6,143 nucleotides of DNA from an uncultured Eggerthellaceae bacterium (lineage in GTDB: Bacteria > Actinomycetota > Coriobacteriia > Coriobacteriales > Eggerthellaceae), in the NCBI GenBank assembly GCA_910588945.1, contig CAJUSF010000030.1, positions 1-6,143 on the forward strand, in the 5' to 3' direction. Within the stretch, counting starts at the first letter, position 1. Each line of letters begins with the position of its first letter. Made by a program: the position numbers and the translations under genes. The notes below the pieces were generated by a model, which did not search any database, was not told the DNA's origin, and saw only the letters and a list, made by a program, of their open reading frames with translations. This document shows positions 1 to 5,451 of this stretch, piece after piece.

Positions 1-164
1 AGGTCTGCTTTGGCTGCCATATCGAAGAAGTGGCCCTCCGCATACGCAAGACCGCTCATCAGGTCATAGCCATTTGCTGTCAATGCGCCTGCTCGGTAAC
101 CGATCACGGCGCATATCGCTGCCGCTATGACTGCTACCATCAATGCCCTTGCTTGCTTGTTCAT
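1..164 (-). CDS. Partial membrane-anchored protein of unknown function (N-terminus only)
   Basis: This open frame is cut by the left edge after about 54 codons, so only the N-terminus is visible. It begins MNKQARALMVAVIAAAIC: a short basic head, a hydrophobic stretch at about residues 8-22 that would make a signal anchor or uncleaved signal peptide, and then a soluble-looking part (residues ~24-54). No lipobox is present, because the residue before Cys18 is Ile. The start is chosen from a strong purine-rich ribosome binding site, AGAGGGGG, ending about 8 nt upstream of the ATG. The gene lies 49 nt downstream of the 225-aa gene on the same strand, so it is probably the next gene of the operon. 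A small bitopic membrane protein here would fit the start of a conjugation or cell-envelope module, but that is inference. Family not recognised. Confidence 0.7.
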   Translation of the reverse strand, partial: MNKQARALMVAVIAAAICAVIGYRAGALTANGYDLMSGLAYAEGHFFDMAAKAD

Positions 165-213
165 CCAATCACCCCCTCTTCATCTCTTTGCCTCTTGTTC
201 TTCGCTCTAGCTG

Positions 214-891
214 CTATCGCGTCAGATTCCTTTCGATGACCTTCTCTTGAGCGCGTCCTGACTTCTCCTTCACAAGCCTCTCTGCAGATTCCCTCGCCTC
301 TTCGCCTACATCCTTCACGCGCAGCTGCTTGTTATCAGCCATCTGCTTGATGTCCCTGATAGCGATTCCTCGCTTGATGATCTCTGAGGCTGCGTAGCTT
401 GGGCTGTTCCGCAGGTTCTCTATATCGAAACCCCTCAAATGCCCATCTTCATGAAGCTTCTCGATGAATGCGATCTGCTTTTCCGTCGCCTTTGGAAGCT
501 CGTTTATGTCCACCTCTTCAAGCTTGTCCGGTGGAGTGGTGTCCTTTTCGACATTCGCCTTCTCTTGGGCTACTTTTGCCTTGATGAGCTCTGCGATCTC
601 GGAGCACTCTGCAGCTGCGCTCTCAAGGTCTGATTCCTTCATGATCACGCTAGCCGCGACACGGTAGTTCTCATATCCGCGCCCATTCAGCGTGTATGAG
701 ACAGCTTCTGCATCATCTGCTGTCTCGAAATCAAGGGCAACCACCTTCTCTGCTGCATTACTCCTTGATGGCTCAACGTACTCTCTAGTGCCACTTCGCA
801 CTGCATTTATGAACATCTGTGCATAGCGAAAGAACTCATTTCGCTGATTGAGCACGTACTCTGCTACATCTTGTCCGAGGTCTTCTGACAT
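214..891 (-). CDS. Mobile-element protein with DUF3072-like motif and the shared C-terminal tail
   Basis: A 225-aa soluble protein with no membrane segment. Residues ~48-85 (ALDFETADDAEAVSYTLNGR onward) look like a compact alpha/beta unit of no family I can name. Residues ~88-130 are helical and charged. Residues 135-175 hold ATEKQIAFIEKLHEDG followed by a helical stretch ending SEIIKRG. This 'T-x-K-Q-x-x-x-I-x-x-L' pattern resembles the small actinobacterial DUF3072 family and similar short segments in mobile-element proteins, and its biochemical role is not known to me. Residues 192-210 (VKDVGEEARESAERLVKEK) match the C-terminal module shared with ArdA and two other proteins here, followed by a basic end (ERNLTR). 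The start codon overlaps the upstream stop by one base (TAATG) and has a GGAAAGG ribosome binding site just before it, indicating translational coupling. Confidence 0.85.
   Translation of the reverse strand: MSEDLGQDVAEYVLNQRNEFFRYAQMFINAVRSGTREYVEPSRSNAAEKVVALDFETADDAEAVSYTLNGRGYENYRVAASVIMKESDLESAAAECSEIAELIKAKVAQEKANVEKDTTPPDKLEEVDINELPKATEKQIAFIEKLHEDGHLRGFDIENLRNSPSYAASEIIKRGIAIRDIKQMADNKQLRVKDVGEEARESAERLVKEKSGRAQEKVIERNLTR
262..318 (-). repeat. Shared C-terminal module, copy in the 225-aa protein
   Basis: This encodes VKDVGEEARESAERLVKEK (residues 192-210), the copy closest to that of ArdA: 10 of 19 positions are identical without gaps. Fifteen residues follow it, including several Arg and Lys. 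It is recognised at protein level, and the DNA also looks related to the ArdA copy. Confidence 0.65.
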
Positions 892-1724
892 TACCTTTCC
901 TCTCTTCCTGCTCGTGTCTTTGCCTTGTCGTTGTTGATCCTCTCTGCAGCGCTCTTCTCCTCCGCGCCGACCTGTCTAGCTCTTTGGATCACTGCGATCG
1001 GTTTGTTCGTGGTCCTCTCCACTGAGTGACAGTGGGCTTCTTCCAAAAAGGCAAGGTCCCCGAAAGGATTCCCGATCTTCACGCCATCCAGGATTGCTTC
1101 TTTTGCGATCGCGTCTCTCAGGTCACACGCATCCATGTCTGTGTTTTCGATCCTCGCTTTGCTGAAATCCGCTTCTCTGAGGAGCATCTTGTTCATGTTC
1201 GAGCGACTGATCTCAGCTCTGTTGAATCTGGTTCCACGTGCATAAGAGCCATGCATCTTCGTCATCCGGAAGCTTGCACCCCTCATATCAGCAGCTGATA
1301 TGTTCGAACCTCTCATGTCCACGCCGTCAAAGCATGCTCCCTTGCAAGCTGCGCTTGAGAGCAATGCCTCTCTAAGATCTATTCCCCTCAGGTCTGCATC
1401 TGTCAGGTCCGCGCGCTCACCGCCAGGCTTGTCCCTGACCCATAGGCGATGCTTCTCAAGGATCTCCTCAAGCTCTTGCTCCGTTATCTGCCTGAGCTCT
1501 TTGCCTTGCTCAGCCTCCTGCATCTTGATCACCATGCTGGCTTCTTCTCGCAGGATCTTCGATACGCTCTTGATCGCTTCATCTTTGATGAGGTCAGAGA
1601 TCACTCTCTTCTTGTCCCCGGCTATGCCCTTCATCGCAAGAAGGTCATTTCCTCCTGCTTGTCGCACTGCCTCTATCCAATCCTCATCTGTCCACATGAG
1701 AACCACTAACGGCTCTGATGACAT
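891..1724 (-). CDS. Pentapeptide-repeat protein with the shared C-terminal tail
   Basis: A 277-aa protein in three parts. Residues 1-100 are helical and charged, beginning with an acidic WTDEDW segment. Residues 105-219 form about 23 consecutive pentapeptides in unbroken register (ADLTD-ADLRG-IDLRE, later ADMRG-ASFRM and ADFSK-ARIEN). The central position is usually L, M, F or I, as expected of the right-handed quadrilateral beta-helix. Residues 220-277 are a non-repeat tail containing the module shared with other proteins of the operon (residues 249-267). Some family members (MfpA, Qnr) mimic DNA and bind gyrase, but many have no known role, and the long N-terminal region differs from Qnr. 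No signal peptide or membrane segment is visible, so it is probably cytoplasmic. The start follows an AAGGCGGTGA ribosome binding site and lies 19 nt inside the end of the upstream gene. Confidence 0.9.
   Translation of the reverse strand: MSSEPLVVLMWTDEDWIEAVRQAGGNDLLAMKGIAGDKKRVISDLIKDEAIKSVSKILREEASMVIKMQEAEQGKELRQITEQELEEILEKHRLWVRDKPGGERADLTDADLRGIDLREALLSSAACKGACFDGVDMRGSNISAADMRGASFRMTKMHGSYARGTRFNRAEISRSNMNKMLLREADFSKARIENTDMDACDLRDAIAKEAILDGVKIGNPFGDLAFLEEAHCHSVERTTNKPIAVIQRARQVGAEEKSAAERINNDKAKTRAGREER
924..980 (-). repeat. Shared C-terminal module, copy in the pentapeptide-repeat protein
   Basis: This encodes ARQVGAEEKSAAERINNDK (residues 249-267), with 7 of 19 positions identical to the copy in the 225-aa protein. 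Ten residues remain before the stop, and they are strongly basic (KTRAGREER). It is the most diverged of the four copies. Confidence 0.5.
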
Positions 1725-2437
1725 CTGCTCACCGCCTTAGCCGCATGATCGTTCAGAGCCTTAGATGAGCCCTTCGCCTCTTCTGCCACCTTCTTCGCGC
1801 TCATCTGTTCGGCTTTTGCACGAGCATCTGTGTGAGGCATCTCTATAGCCGGTGTTCCAGGGGGATATGCCAGCCGTTCTGGAAATCGCTCTTCCCATTG
1901 GTCATATGTGAGATCGCAATCATTCAGATAGGCTTCTGCTGCTTCGAAGACCTTCTCATCGGCGTCTTCGATGAGCTTGTCTATGCAGTAGCCAAGTTCG
2001 GCTACCTTTGCACGGATATTTGGATATTCGCTACGTGCTATCGCTCTTCTGCAGAATTGATCGCCCTTTTCCAGGACTATCTCCATGATCCCTGGGTTTC
2101 CCCATTTAGATGTGTCTAATGCTGCTGCATGCAATATCCATTTACTCTCGCACTTGCTCAGCTCTTCCAGCTCTTCGCTGTCAAGCTTGGCAAGCTGTAC
2201 AGGCATAAGCTCATCGCATGTGATATCCGGCATTTCATCCATGCATTCGGTTTCGTGTATCTGGATATGCTCCTCAAGCAGAGCGTGTTCCCCCATAAAG
2301 TCTCTTAGGTTCGCAATATCGGTTTCGTCGTACCCCAGAAACGCTAAACCTTCACCTGTGACTCCTGGGTTCAGTTCTTTTCCGCACTTTTCCCTTGCTA
2401 TTCGCGCCAACAGCCTTGCAATCATCGGAATGCTCAT
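1706..2437 (-). CDS. Unknown soluble protein with HEAT-like segment and the shared C-terminal tail
   Basis: A 243-aa protein of no family I can name. The N-terminus (residues 1-20) is a basic amphipathic helix. Residues ~45-98 are acidic and rich in Met and Cys. Residues ~100-175 are helical. The stretch IRAKVAELGYCIDKLIEDAD (141-160), followed by EKVFEAAEAYL, has the look of a HEAT-type repeat of the form 'VRxxVAExGYxxDKLIxDxDxxV', which usually builds a protein-binding helical solenoid. Residues 214-232 (AKKVAEEAKGSSKALNDHA) match the C-terminal module shared with ArdA, and the end is basic (SRCHQSR). Translation is probably coupled to the preceding gene: the start overlaps its stop as ATGA, preceded by an excellent AAGGAGG ribosome binding site 8 nt away. 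No catalytic motif or membrane segment is visible. Confidence 0.85.
   Translation of the reverse strand: MSIPMIARLLARIAREKCGKELNPGVTGEGLAFLGYDETDIANLRDFMGEHALLEEHIQIHETECMDEMPDITCDELMPVQLAKLDSEELEELSKCESKWILHAAALDTSKWGNPGIMEIVLEKGDQFCRRAIARSEYPNIRAKVAELGYCIDKLIEDADEKVFEAAEAYLNDCDLTYDQWEERFPERLAYPPGTPAIEMPHTDARAKAEQMSAKKVAEEAKGSSKALNDHAAKAVSRCHQSR
1742..1798 (-). repeat. Shared C-terminal module, copy in the 243-aa protein
   Basis: This encodes AKKVAEEAKGSSKALNDHA (residues 214-232), with 7 of 19 positions identical to the ArdA copy, including the K, A, E-A, S-S and L positions. Eleven residues follow it and end in Arg. Confidence 0.55.
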
Positions 2438-3120
2438 CGTGTTGCCTCCTTCTTGGAAAGGAACTTCCCATTCGAGACCTCATATCTAGCAGTGGCTGCT
2501 GCAATCGCATCCATTCCTTCGCTTCGTGCTGAGATGATTTTTTCTGACGCAAGCTTGAGGTCCACTTTCCATTCGCAGAGCTCCTCACATGAGCCTTTGC
2601 CATCGACTGACCATGCACGGCATTGCGCTAGATCTTCATCGGGGTCGTAATCCAAGGTCTCGGACGATTCCCAACCAAGCCATAGCGTTGGGTCGTTCTT
2701 CAGCTTTGCGATATATGCCGTTGCTTCCGCTTGGCTTGCCGGATCGAATAGGACCGATCTCAAGACCTTGTCATGCGTATCTATTGCGAAAAGATGGCGA
2801 TAGCCCGCATTGTCTTCGTACGCTTCGAACTTATCTGGCAACACTACGAACTCATCTATGTCAACCACTAACTCCCAAGGCTTCCTTTGTTCTTCGCTCA
2901 TCTTCAACCCTTCCTGGATCTGCTTCGTTCGCTCCTCATTGGCCTTGTATGAGCTGGAAGCCTCTTCTATCTCCTCTTCAATCTCCCATTCCTCATACCC
3001 GACATCACGCATGCGCGCTTTGACCTCATCTAGGGATCCAGATCCATGAGCAGACGGCTTGGGATCCATCGCCATCTCATAGAACTGGTCATGCTTGCTC
3101 ATTGTGTTCAGGGCGCTCAT
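2434..3120 (-). CDS. Unknown acidic protein of a mobile-element operon
   Basis: A 228-aa soluble protein that I do not recognise. The first 100 residues are clearly acidic, with roughly twice as many Asp and Glu as Lys and Arg, including an E-rich helical stretch at 43-55 (EEWEIEEEIEEAS). Residues ~82-125 (ELVVDIDEFVVLPDKFEAY onward) look like beta strands. Residues 145-190 are Trp-rich (LWLGW at 146-150, CRAW at 167-170, CEWKV at 182-186). The C-terminus is basic (SKKEATR), but the module shared by neighbouring proteins is not convincingly present. The start overlaps the ArdA stop as ATGA and is preceded by a GAGGGAT ribosome binding site. A second Met at residue 7 has no such site. Its position just after ArdA and its acidity allow an anti-defence role, but that is only a guess from context. 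Confidence 0.8.
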   Translation of the reverse strand: MSALNTMSKHDQFYEMAMDPKPSAHGSGSLDEVKARMRDVGYEEWEIEEEIEEASSSYKANEERTKQIQEGLKMSEEQRKPWELVVDIDEFVVLPDKFEAYEDNAGYRHLFAIDTHDKVLRSVLFDPASQAEATAYIAKLKNDPTLWLGWESSETLDYDPDEDLAQCRAWSVDGKGSCEELCEWKVDLKLASEKIISARSEGMDAIAAATARYEVSNGKFLSKKEATR

Positions 3121-3938
3121 ATCCCTCGCTCCTGTGACTTGGACTGCTCGTTCATCACCGGCTTATCAGCAGCTAGCCTTTGAGACGACTCCATGGCCTC
3201 TTTAGCTATATCCTTGACTGATGCGGGGCCATCTACCGATGCTTCGCTTGCAAGTTCTTCGAAGACGCCTTCAAGCTCATCTTCGAGCTCTTTCAGATCG
3301 TAGAAGTCGCTGTCCGGTCCATCTTGGGATTTATCTATGTATCCGTCATCGCAGAGATAGCAGTCATAAGCGACGTCCAGGCCATACTTCTCATAATCGA
3401 AATAGTCCTCTAGGTTGCTCTCTTTTAGGACCTTGCTGATCGTCTTGCCATCAGAGGTGCACAGGTTGTTGGCTAGGGTGCGCCCTAGCTTCTCCTCCTT
3501 GCTCATTGATGGGTCGTCATACTCGTATGAGTAGTACGGAATCTCATCATGCTGGAGGACGATGTTCGCTATCTCGACAGGAGTGTCAGACAGCGCGCTT
3601 GTCATTCCAACTACCTCGTTCATCCAGCTTCTGATCTTCTCAAGATCCTCGCTGAACAAAGGCTCCTTTTGCAGCGCTGCTGCAAGGAGATTCAGCTCGT
3701 GGAGGTTCGTATATTCGTTAGGCACATATCCAAGCTCTTCCAAGCCCTTCTCATACTCATGGTCATGGATCGCATACTCCTCATATGCGCCCTCTATCCC
3801 AACCTTGTCCTTCAAGATCTCTTGGATCTTCTCTTCCGGTTGGGGCAATGTCAGCCACGCACCTTGAAGCACCCCTTCGTTGTACTTGCCAAGGTTGGCT
3901 ACATAAACACTGATCGTCAGTGCCTTATTGAACTCCAT
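3117..3938 (-). CDS. ardA: ArdA-family antirestriction protein with C-terminal extension
   Basis: ArdA proteins are acidic DNA mimics, found on plasmids and conjugative transposons, that occupy the DNA-binding site of type I restriction-modification enzymes and so protect incoming DNA. This 273-aa protein shows the family hallmarks: SVYVANLGKYNEGVLQGAWL near the N-terminus (residues 10-29), then LP; a YEEYAIHDHEY segment (52-62) leading to NLHELNLLAAAL (78-89); and near the core's end DYFDYEKYGLDVA (178-190) followed by CDDGYI (196-201). Known ArdA proteins such as that of Tn916 are about 165-170 aa, so residues ~204-273 are an extra tail. It has an acidic helical part (213-233) and then the module VKDIAKEAMESSQRLAADK (241-259) shared with three neighbours. 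The start ATG overlaps the upstream gene by 14 nt and has a GAAGGGAA ribosome binding site. A start 21 codons further upstream is open but adds unrelated, basic, Cys-rich sequence encoded inside the upstream gene. Confidence 0.93.
   Translation of the reverse strand: MEFNKALTISVYVANLGKYNEGVLQGAWLTLPQPEEKIQEILKDKVGIEGAYEEYAIHDHEYEKGLEELGYVPNEYTNLHELNLLAAALQKEPLFSEDLEKIRSWMNEVVGMTSALSDTPVEIANIVLQHDEIPYYSYEYDDPSMSKEEKLGRTLANNLCTSDGKTISKVLKESNLEDYFDYEKYGLDVAYDCYLCDDGYIDKSQDGPDSDFYDLKELEDELEGVFEELASEASVDGPASVKDIAKEAMESSQRLAADKPVMNEQSKSQERGI
3162..3218 (-). repeat. Shared C-terminal module, copy in ArdA
   Basis: This encodes VKDIAKEAMESSQRLAADK (residues 241-259), lying wholly within the extension beyond the normal ArdA core. 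Fourteen residues follow before the stop, including several basic ones (SKSQER). Confidence 0.65.
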
Positions 3939-4965
3939 GGCCCATTCCCTTCTCTTGCTTGAAGTCCTGCTGCATCTGGCACATCGCGGCATAGACCTCA
4001 TCTGCCCTCATTCGGTGCGCCCTATAGCCCTCATCGTTCTTCTGCTTCGTGCACTGCATCGCGTCATGGATCTCTGACTCGTATTCCGCTTTGAGGTTCC
4101 TGTAGGCTTCGCTATTCGCCGCAAGCTCAAGGTCGAGTTGTTCTTGCTCTATGGCCCGCTTGCGCTCTTCGCTTCGCTCAGGTGCTTCGACGATCACAGC
4201 CTTCTTGCCCTTTGATGGCCGTGCATCGAATGCAAGCCCATCAGGCTGGGTCAGATATGCATGCAGCTGCTTTGCAAAGCGGATGGTCTCTGGATGCTCG
4301 TTCTTGTAACGCTTGATGTAGGTCTCGTACGCCACCTTGATGTCTTCTGGGTCATAACCCTTGAGGATCGCCTTGTTGTACGCATCGAGCGTCTTCTCGT
4401 GCTCATCAGGCTTCACTTGCTTGAGGGATATGCGCCTGAGCTCTTCAAAGCCTTCTGGTGCATCGCAGATCTTCGCTTCATCTGCTTCGAGCTTCGTCTC
4501 CTCAGGCTTCGGTTGGTTCGTCTTCTTGGTGCCCTTTTGGATCGCCTGTCTGGCTTTGTTGGCCTTCTCGGCTTTGGACGCACGGACCGCCTCGGTCTTC
4601 ATGTGCGCTTCTAGTGCCTCTGGCGTCACACGTGCAGATGACAGGAGCTTATAGACCGTCCTCGCTCCTGCTCTTGTGTATGTGGTCTCAACTTCGATGA
4701 TCCCGTATGACTCAAGCTCTCGCCTTGCCGCATAGAACACGTCCTTGCAAAAGCTCAGCTCTCGCTTGATCGTCTCCGTTGAGGGGAAAGCGCAATTGCC
4801 GCTACCTGCAAACGAGCAGATATAGGAGTAGAGCGCCTTTGCGTTAGGGGTGAGGAACTCTGCCCTCATGACCTTGCGCGAGACGATCCCATATCCATCG
4901 GACATGATCTCGTCTAGTTCGAGGCAGTTGATCTCCTTCAAAGCCTCATTGAGCTCCTTCGCCAT
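3925..4965 (-). CDS. Winged-helix replication initiator-like protein
   Basis: A 346-aa protein. Residues 25-108 form a winged-helix domain of the type found at the N-terminus of many plasmid and phage replication proteins (HTH_36-like): GYGIVSRKVMRAEFLTPNAK, then LYSYICSFAG, CAFPSTETI as the recognition region, and ESYGIIEVETTY as the wing. Residues 112-170 are a charged, Lys- and Glu-rich linker. Residues 172-242 (from FEELRRISLKQV through AYNKAILKGYDPEDIKVAYE to AKQLHAYLTQ) resemble the C-terminal domain of phage-type replication initiators and helicase loaders. Residues 262-340 are strongly charged helix, perhaps a coiled coil. The likely job is origin binding or helicase loading for the mobile element, although a transcriptional regulator is possible. 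The start lies only 5 nt beyond the upstream stop, so the two genes are probably coupled, as no clear separate ribosome binding site is seen. The end overlaps ardA by 14 nt. Confidence 0.8.
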   Translation of the reverse strand: MAKELNEALKEINCLELDEIMSDGYGIVSRKVMRAEFLTPNAKALYSYICSFAGSGNCAFPSTETIKRELSFCKDVFYAARRELESYGIIEVETTYTRAGARTVYKLLSSARVTPEALEAHMKTEAVRASKAEKANKARQAIQKGTKKTNQPKPEETKLEADEAKICDAPEGFEELRRISLKQVKPDEHEKTLDAYNKAILKGYDPEDIKVAYETYIKRYKNEHPETIRFAKQLHAYLTQPDGLAFDARPSKGKKAVIVEAPERSEERKRAIEQEQLDLELAANSEAYRNLKAEYESEIHDAMQCTKQKNDEGYRAHRMRADEVYAAMCQMQQDFKQEKGMGHGVQ

Positions 4966-4970
4966 TCAGA

Positions 4971-5228
4971 TCACGCCCTTATGAGATTCGAAGTGTCAAA
5001 GCCCGCGCCTTCAAGCTCGTCAAGGCAAGACATGAGAGTCTCATCGGTCTCGCGACACATGGATTTGAGTTCAGACATCTGATGCTTCTTGTCCCAGCCA
5101 AGGCTGGTGAGCATCAGGTAGATACCTTTGGCACAAGGAGAGATCGGAGCGCGGAAGAACTCAGGCTCGACCCTGTGATAGACGTTGTCCCTGTAGGCAT
5201 CTTCGACCAGAATCGGCTTCGCTTGCAT
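4971..5228 (-). CDS. Small winged-helix-like protein, first gene of the operon
   Basis: An 85-aa protein from the chosen start MQAKPILVEDAYRDN. This ATG has a GAGAGGGG ribosome binding site about 7 nt upstream. An in-frame ATG 18 codons further upstream lacks one and lies within an inverted-repeat arm. Residues 17-77 (from YHRVEPEFFRAPISPCAKGI through the helix ending DELEGAGF) resemble the helix-turn-helix part of the next gene's domain: a 'x-F-x-x-P-I-S-x-x-A-K-x-I-Y' entry helix, a middle helix, and a helix ending just before the expected wing. The protein stops where the wing strands would begin, so it is either a minimal helix-turn-helix protein or a shortened paralogue. As the first gene it may be an operon regulator or a partner of the replication-type protein. 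Confident as a gene, less so for its fold. Confidence 0.7.
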   Translation of the reverse strand: MQAKPILVEDAYRDNVYHRVEPEFFRAPISPCAKGIYLMLTSLGWDKKHQMSELKSMCRETDETLMSCLDELEGAGFDTSNLIRA

Positions 5229-5279
5229 CTTCGCCCCTCTCTCGTCACTTACTGGGAAAGAGGCAGCCAGGCTTCGCCA

Positions 5280-5315
5280 CATACGGGCATTTCAGTGGTA
5301 GGAGGAACCCGTATG
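5280..5315. repeat. Perfect 8-bp inverted repeat upstream of the operon (proximal)
   Basis: Arms CATACGGG (5280-5287) and CCCGTATG (5308-5315) are perfectly complementary around a 20-nt loop. It lies about 50 bp upstream of the first minus-strand gene, so it would form a hairpin in that gene's mRNA leader or act as an operator. No U-rich run follows on either strand, so it is not a typical intrinsic terminator. Confidence 0.6.
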
Positions 5316-5384
5316 CTTGGGGTCGGTTCCACCTGCACTGCCTCCTGTCCGTCGGCTTTGCAGGTGTTGCACTTTGATCTTCAT
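5292..5384 (-). CDS. Possible 30-codon leader ORF
   Basis: A short ATG-started frame beginning MKIKVQHLQSRRTGG and ending KHTGSSYH, rich in Gly, Ser, Thr and basic residues. It runs through the whole distal inverted repeat and stops inside the loop of the proximal one, 63 nt before the first operon gene. That layout would suit a leader peptide whose translation controls folding of the downstream hairpin. The ribosome binding site is weak (a GGA about 10 nt upstream), the frame is also open further upstream, and the protein is unknown to me, so it may be a chance ORF. Confidence 0.25.
   Translation of the reverse strand: MKIKVQHLQSRRTGGSAGGTDPKHTGSSYH
5330..5366. repeat. Perfect 8-bp inverted repeat upstream of the operon (distal)
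   Basis: Arms CACCTGCA (5330-5337) and TGCAGGTG (5359-5366) are perfectly complementary around a 21-nt loop. Arm length and loop size nearly equal those of the repeat at 5280-5315, from which it is separated by 14 nt. The arm sequences themselves are unrelated. No terminator-like U run follows. Confidence 0.55.
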
Positions 5385-5416
5385 TTCACATATTCCAAAA
5401 AAGTTCGAGATTCTTG

Positions 5417-5445
5417 TTGACAAGACGTATGAGAGTGCGTAAAGT
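5417..5445 (+). promoter_or_regulatory. rRNA operon promoter
   Basis: A perfect -35 box TTGACA (5417-5422) and a -10 box TAAAGT (5440-5445) are separated by exactly 17 bp, predicting transcription start near 5452. An A-tract at 5397-5402, about 15 bp upstream of the -35 box, could serve as an UP element. A dyad TCTTGT-TG-ACAAGA (5412-5425) covers the -35 box. No second rRNA promoter was found before the 16S gene. Confidence 0.85.
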
Positions 5446-5451
5446 ATTCGT

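Noticed and set aside
30..239. Plus-strand 69-codon frame at the left edge
   Set aside because: It lies opposite the membrane-anchor gene, which has a strong ribosome binding site and a coherent signal-anchor sequence. The plus frame has neither.
891..1724. Pentapeptide-repeat protein as a Qnr quinolone-resistance determinant
   Set aside because: Qnr proteins are about 218 aa, almost entirely repeat. This one has ~100 non-repeat N-terminal residues and a mobile-element tail, so the repeat fold alone does not support that call.
1026..1740. Plus-strand open frames of 90 and 146 codons opposite the pentapeptide-repeat gene
   Set aside because: They are shadows: low-complexity Ser-, Cys- and Leu-rich translations, while the minus strand encodes 23 in-register pentapeptides.
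2434..2570. A fifth copy of the shared C-terminal module in the 228-aa protein
   Set aside because: The basic end (SKKEATR) is similar in character, but the preceding residues cannot be aligned to the module without forcing.
2589..3023. Plus-strand open frame of 144 codons opposite the 228-aa gene
   Set aside because: It has the composition of a shadow frame, while the minus-strand gene has coupled starts and ribosome binding sites at both ends.
3939..4001. Longer ArdA start, 21 codons upstream
   Set aside because: The added residues are basic and Cys-rich, read from inside the upstream gene in another frame, and do not resemble ArdA. The MEFNKAL start has its own ribosome binding site and gives the normal ArdA N-terminus.
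5280..5366. Inverted repeats as intrinsic terminators
   Set aside because: The loops are long (20-21 nt) and no run of U follows on either strand.
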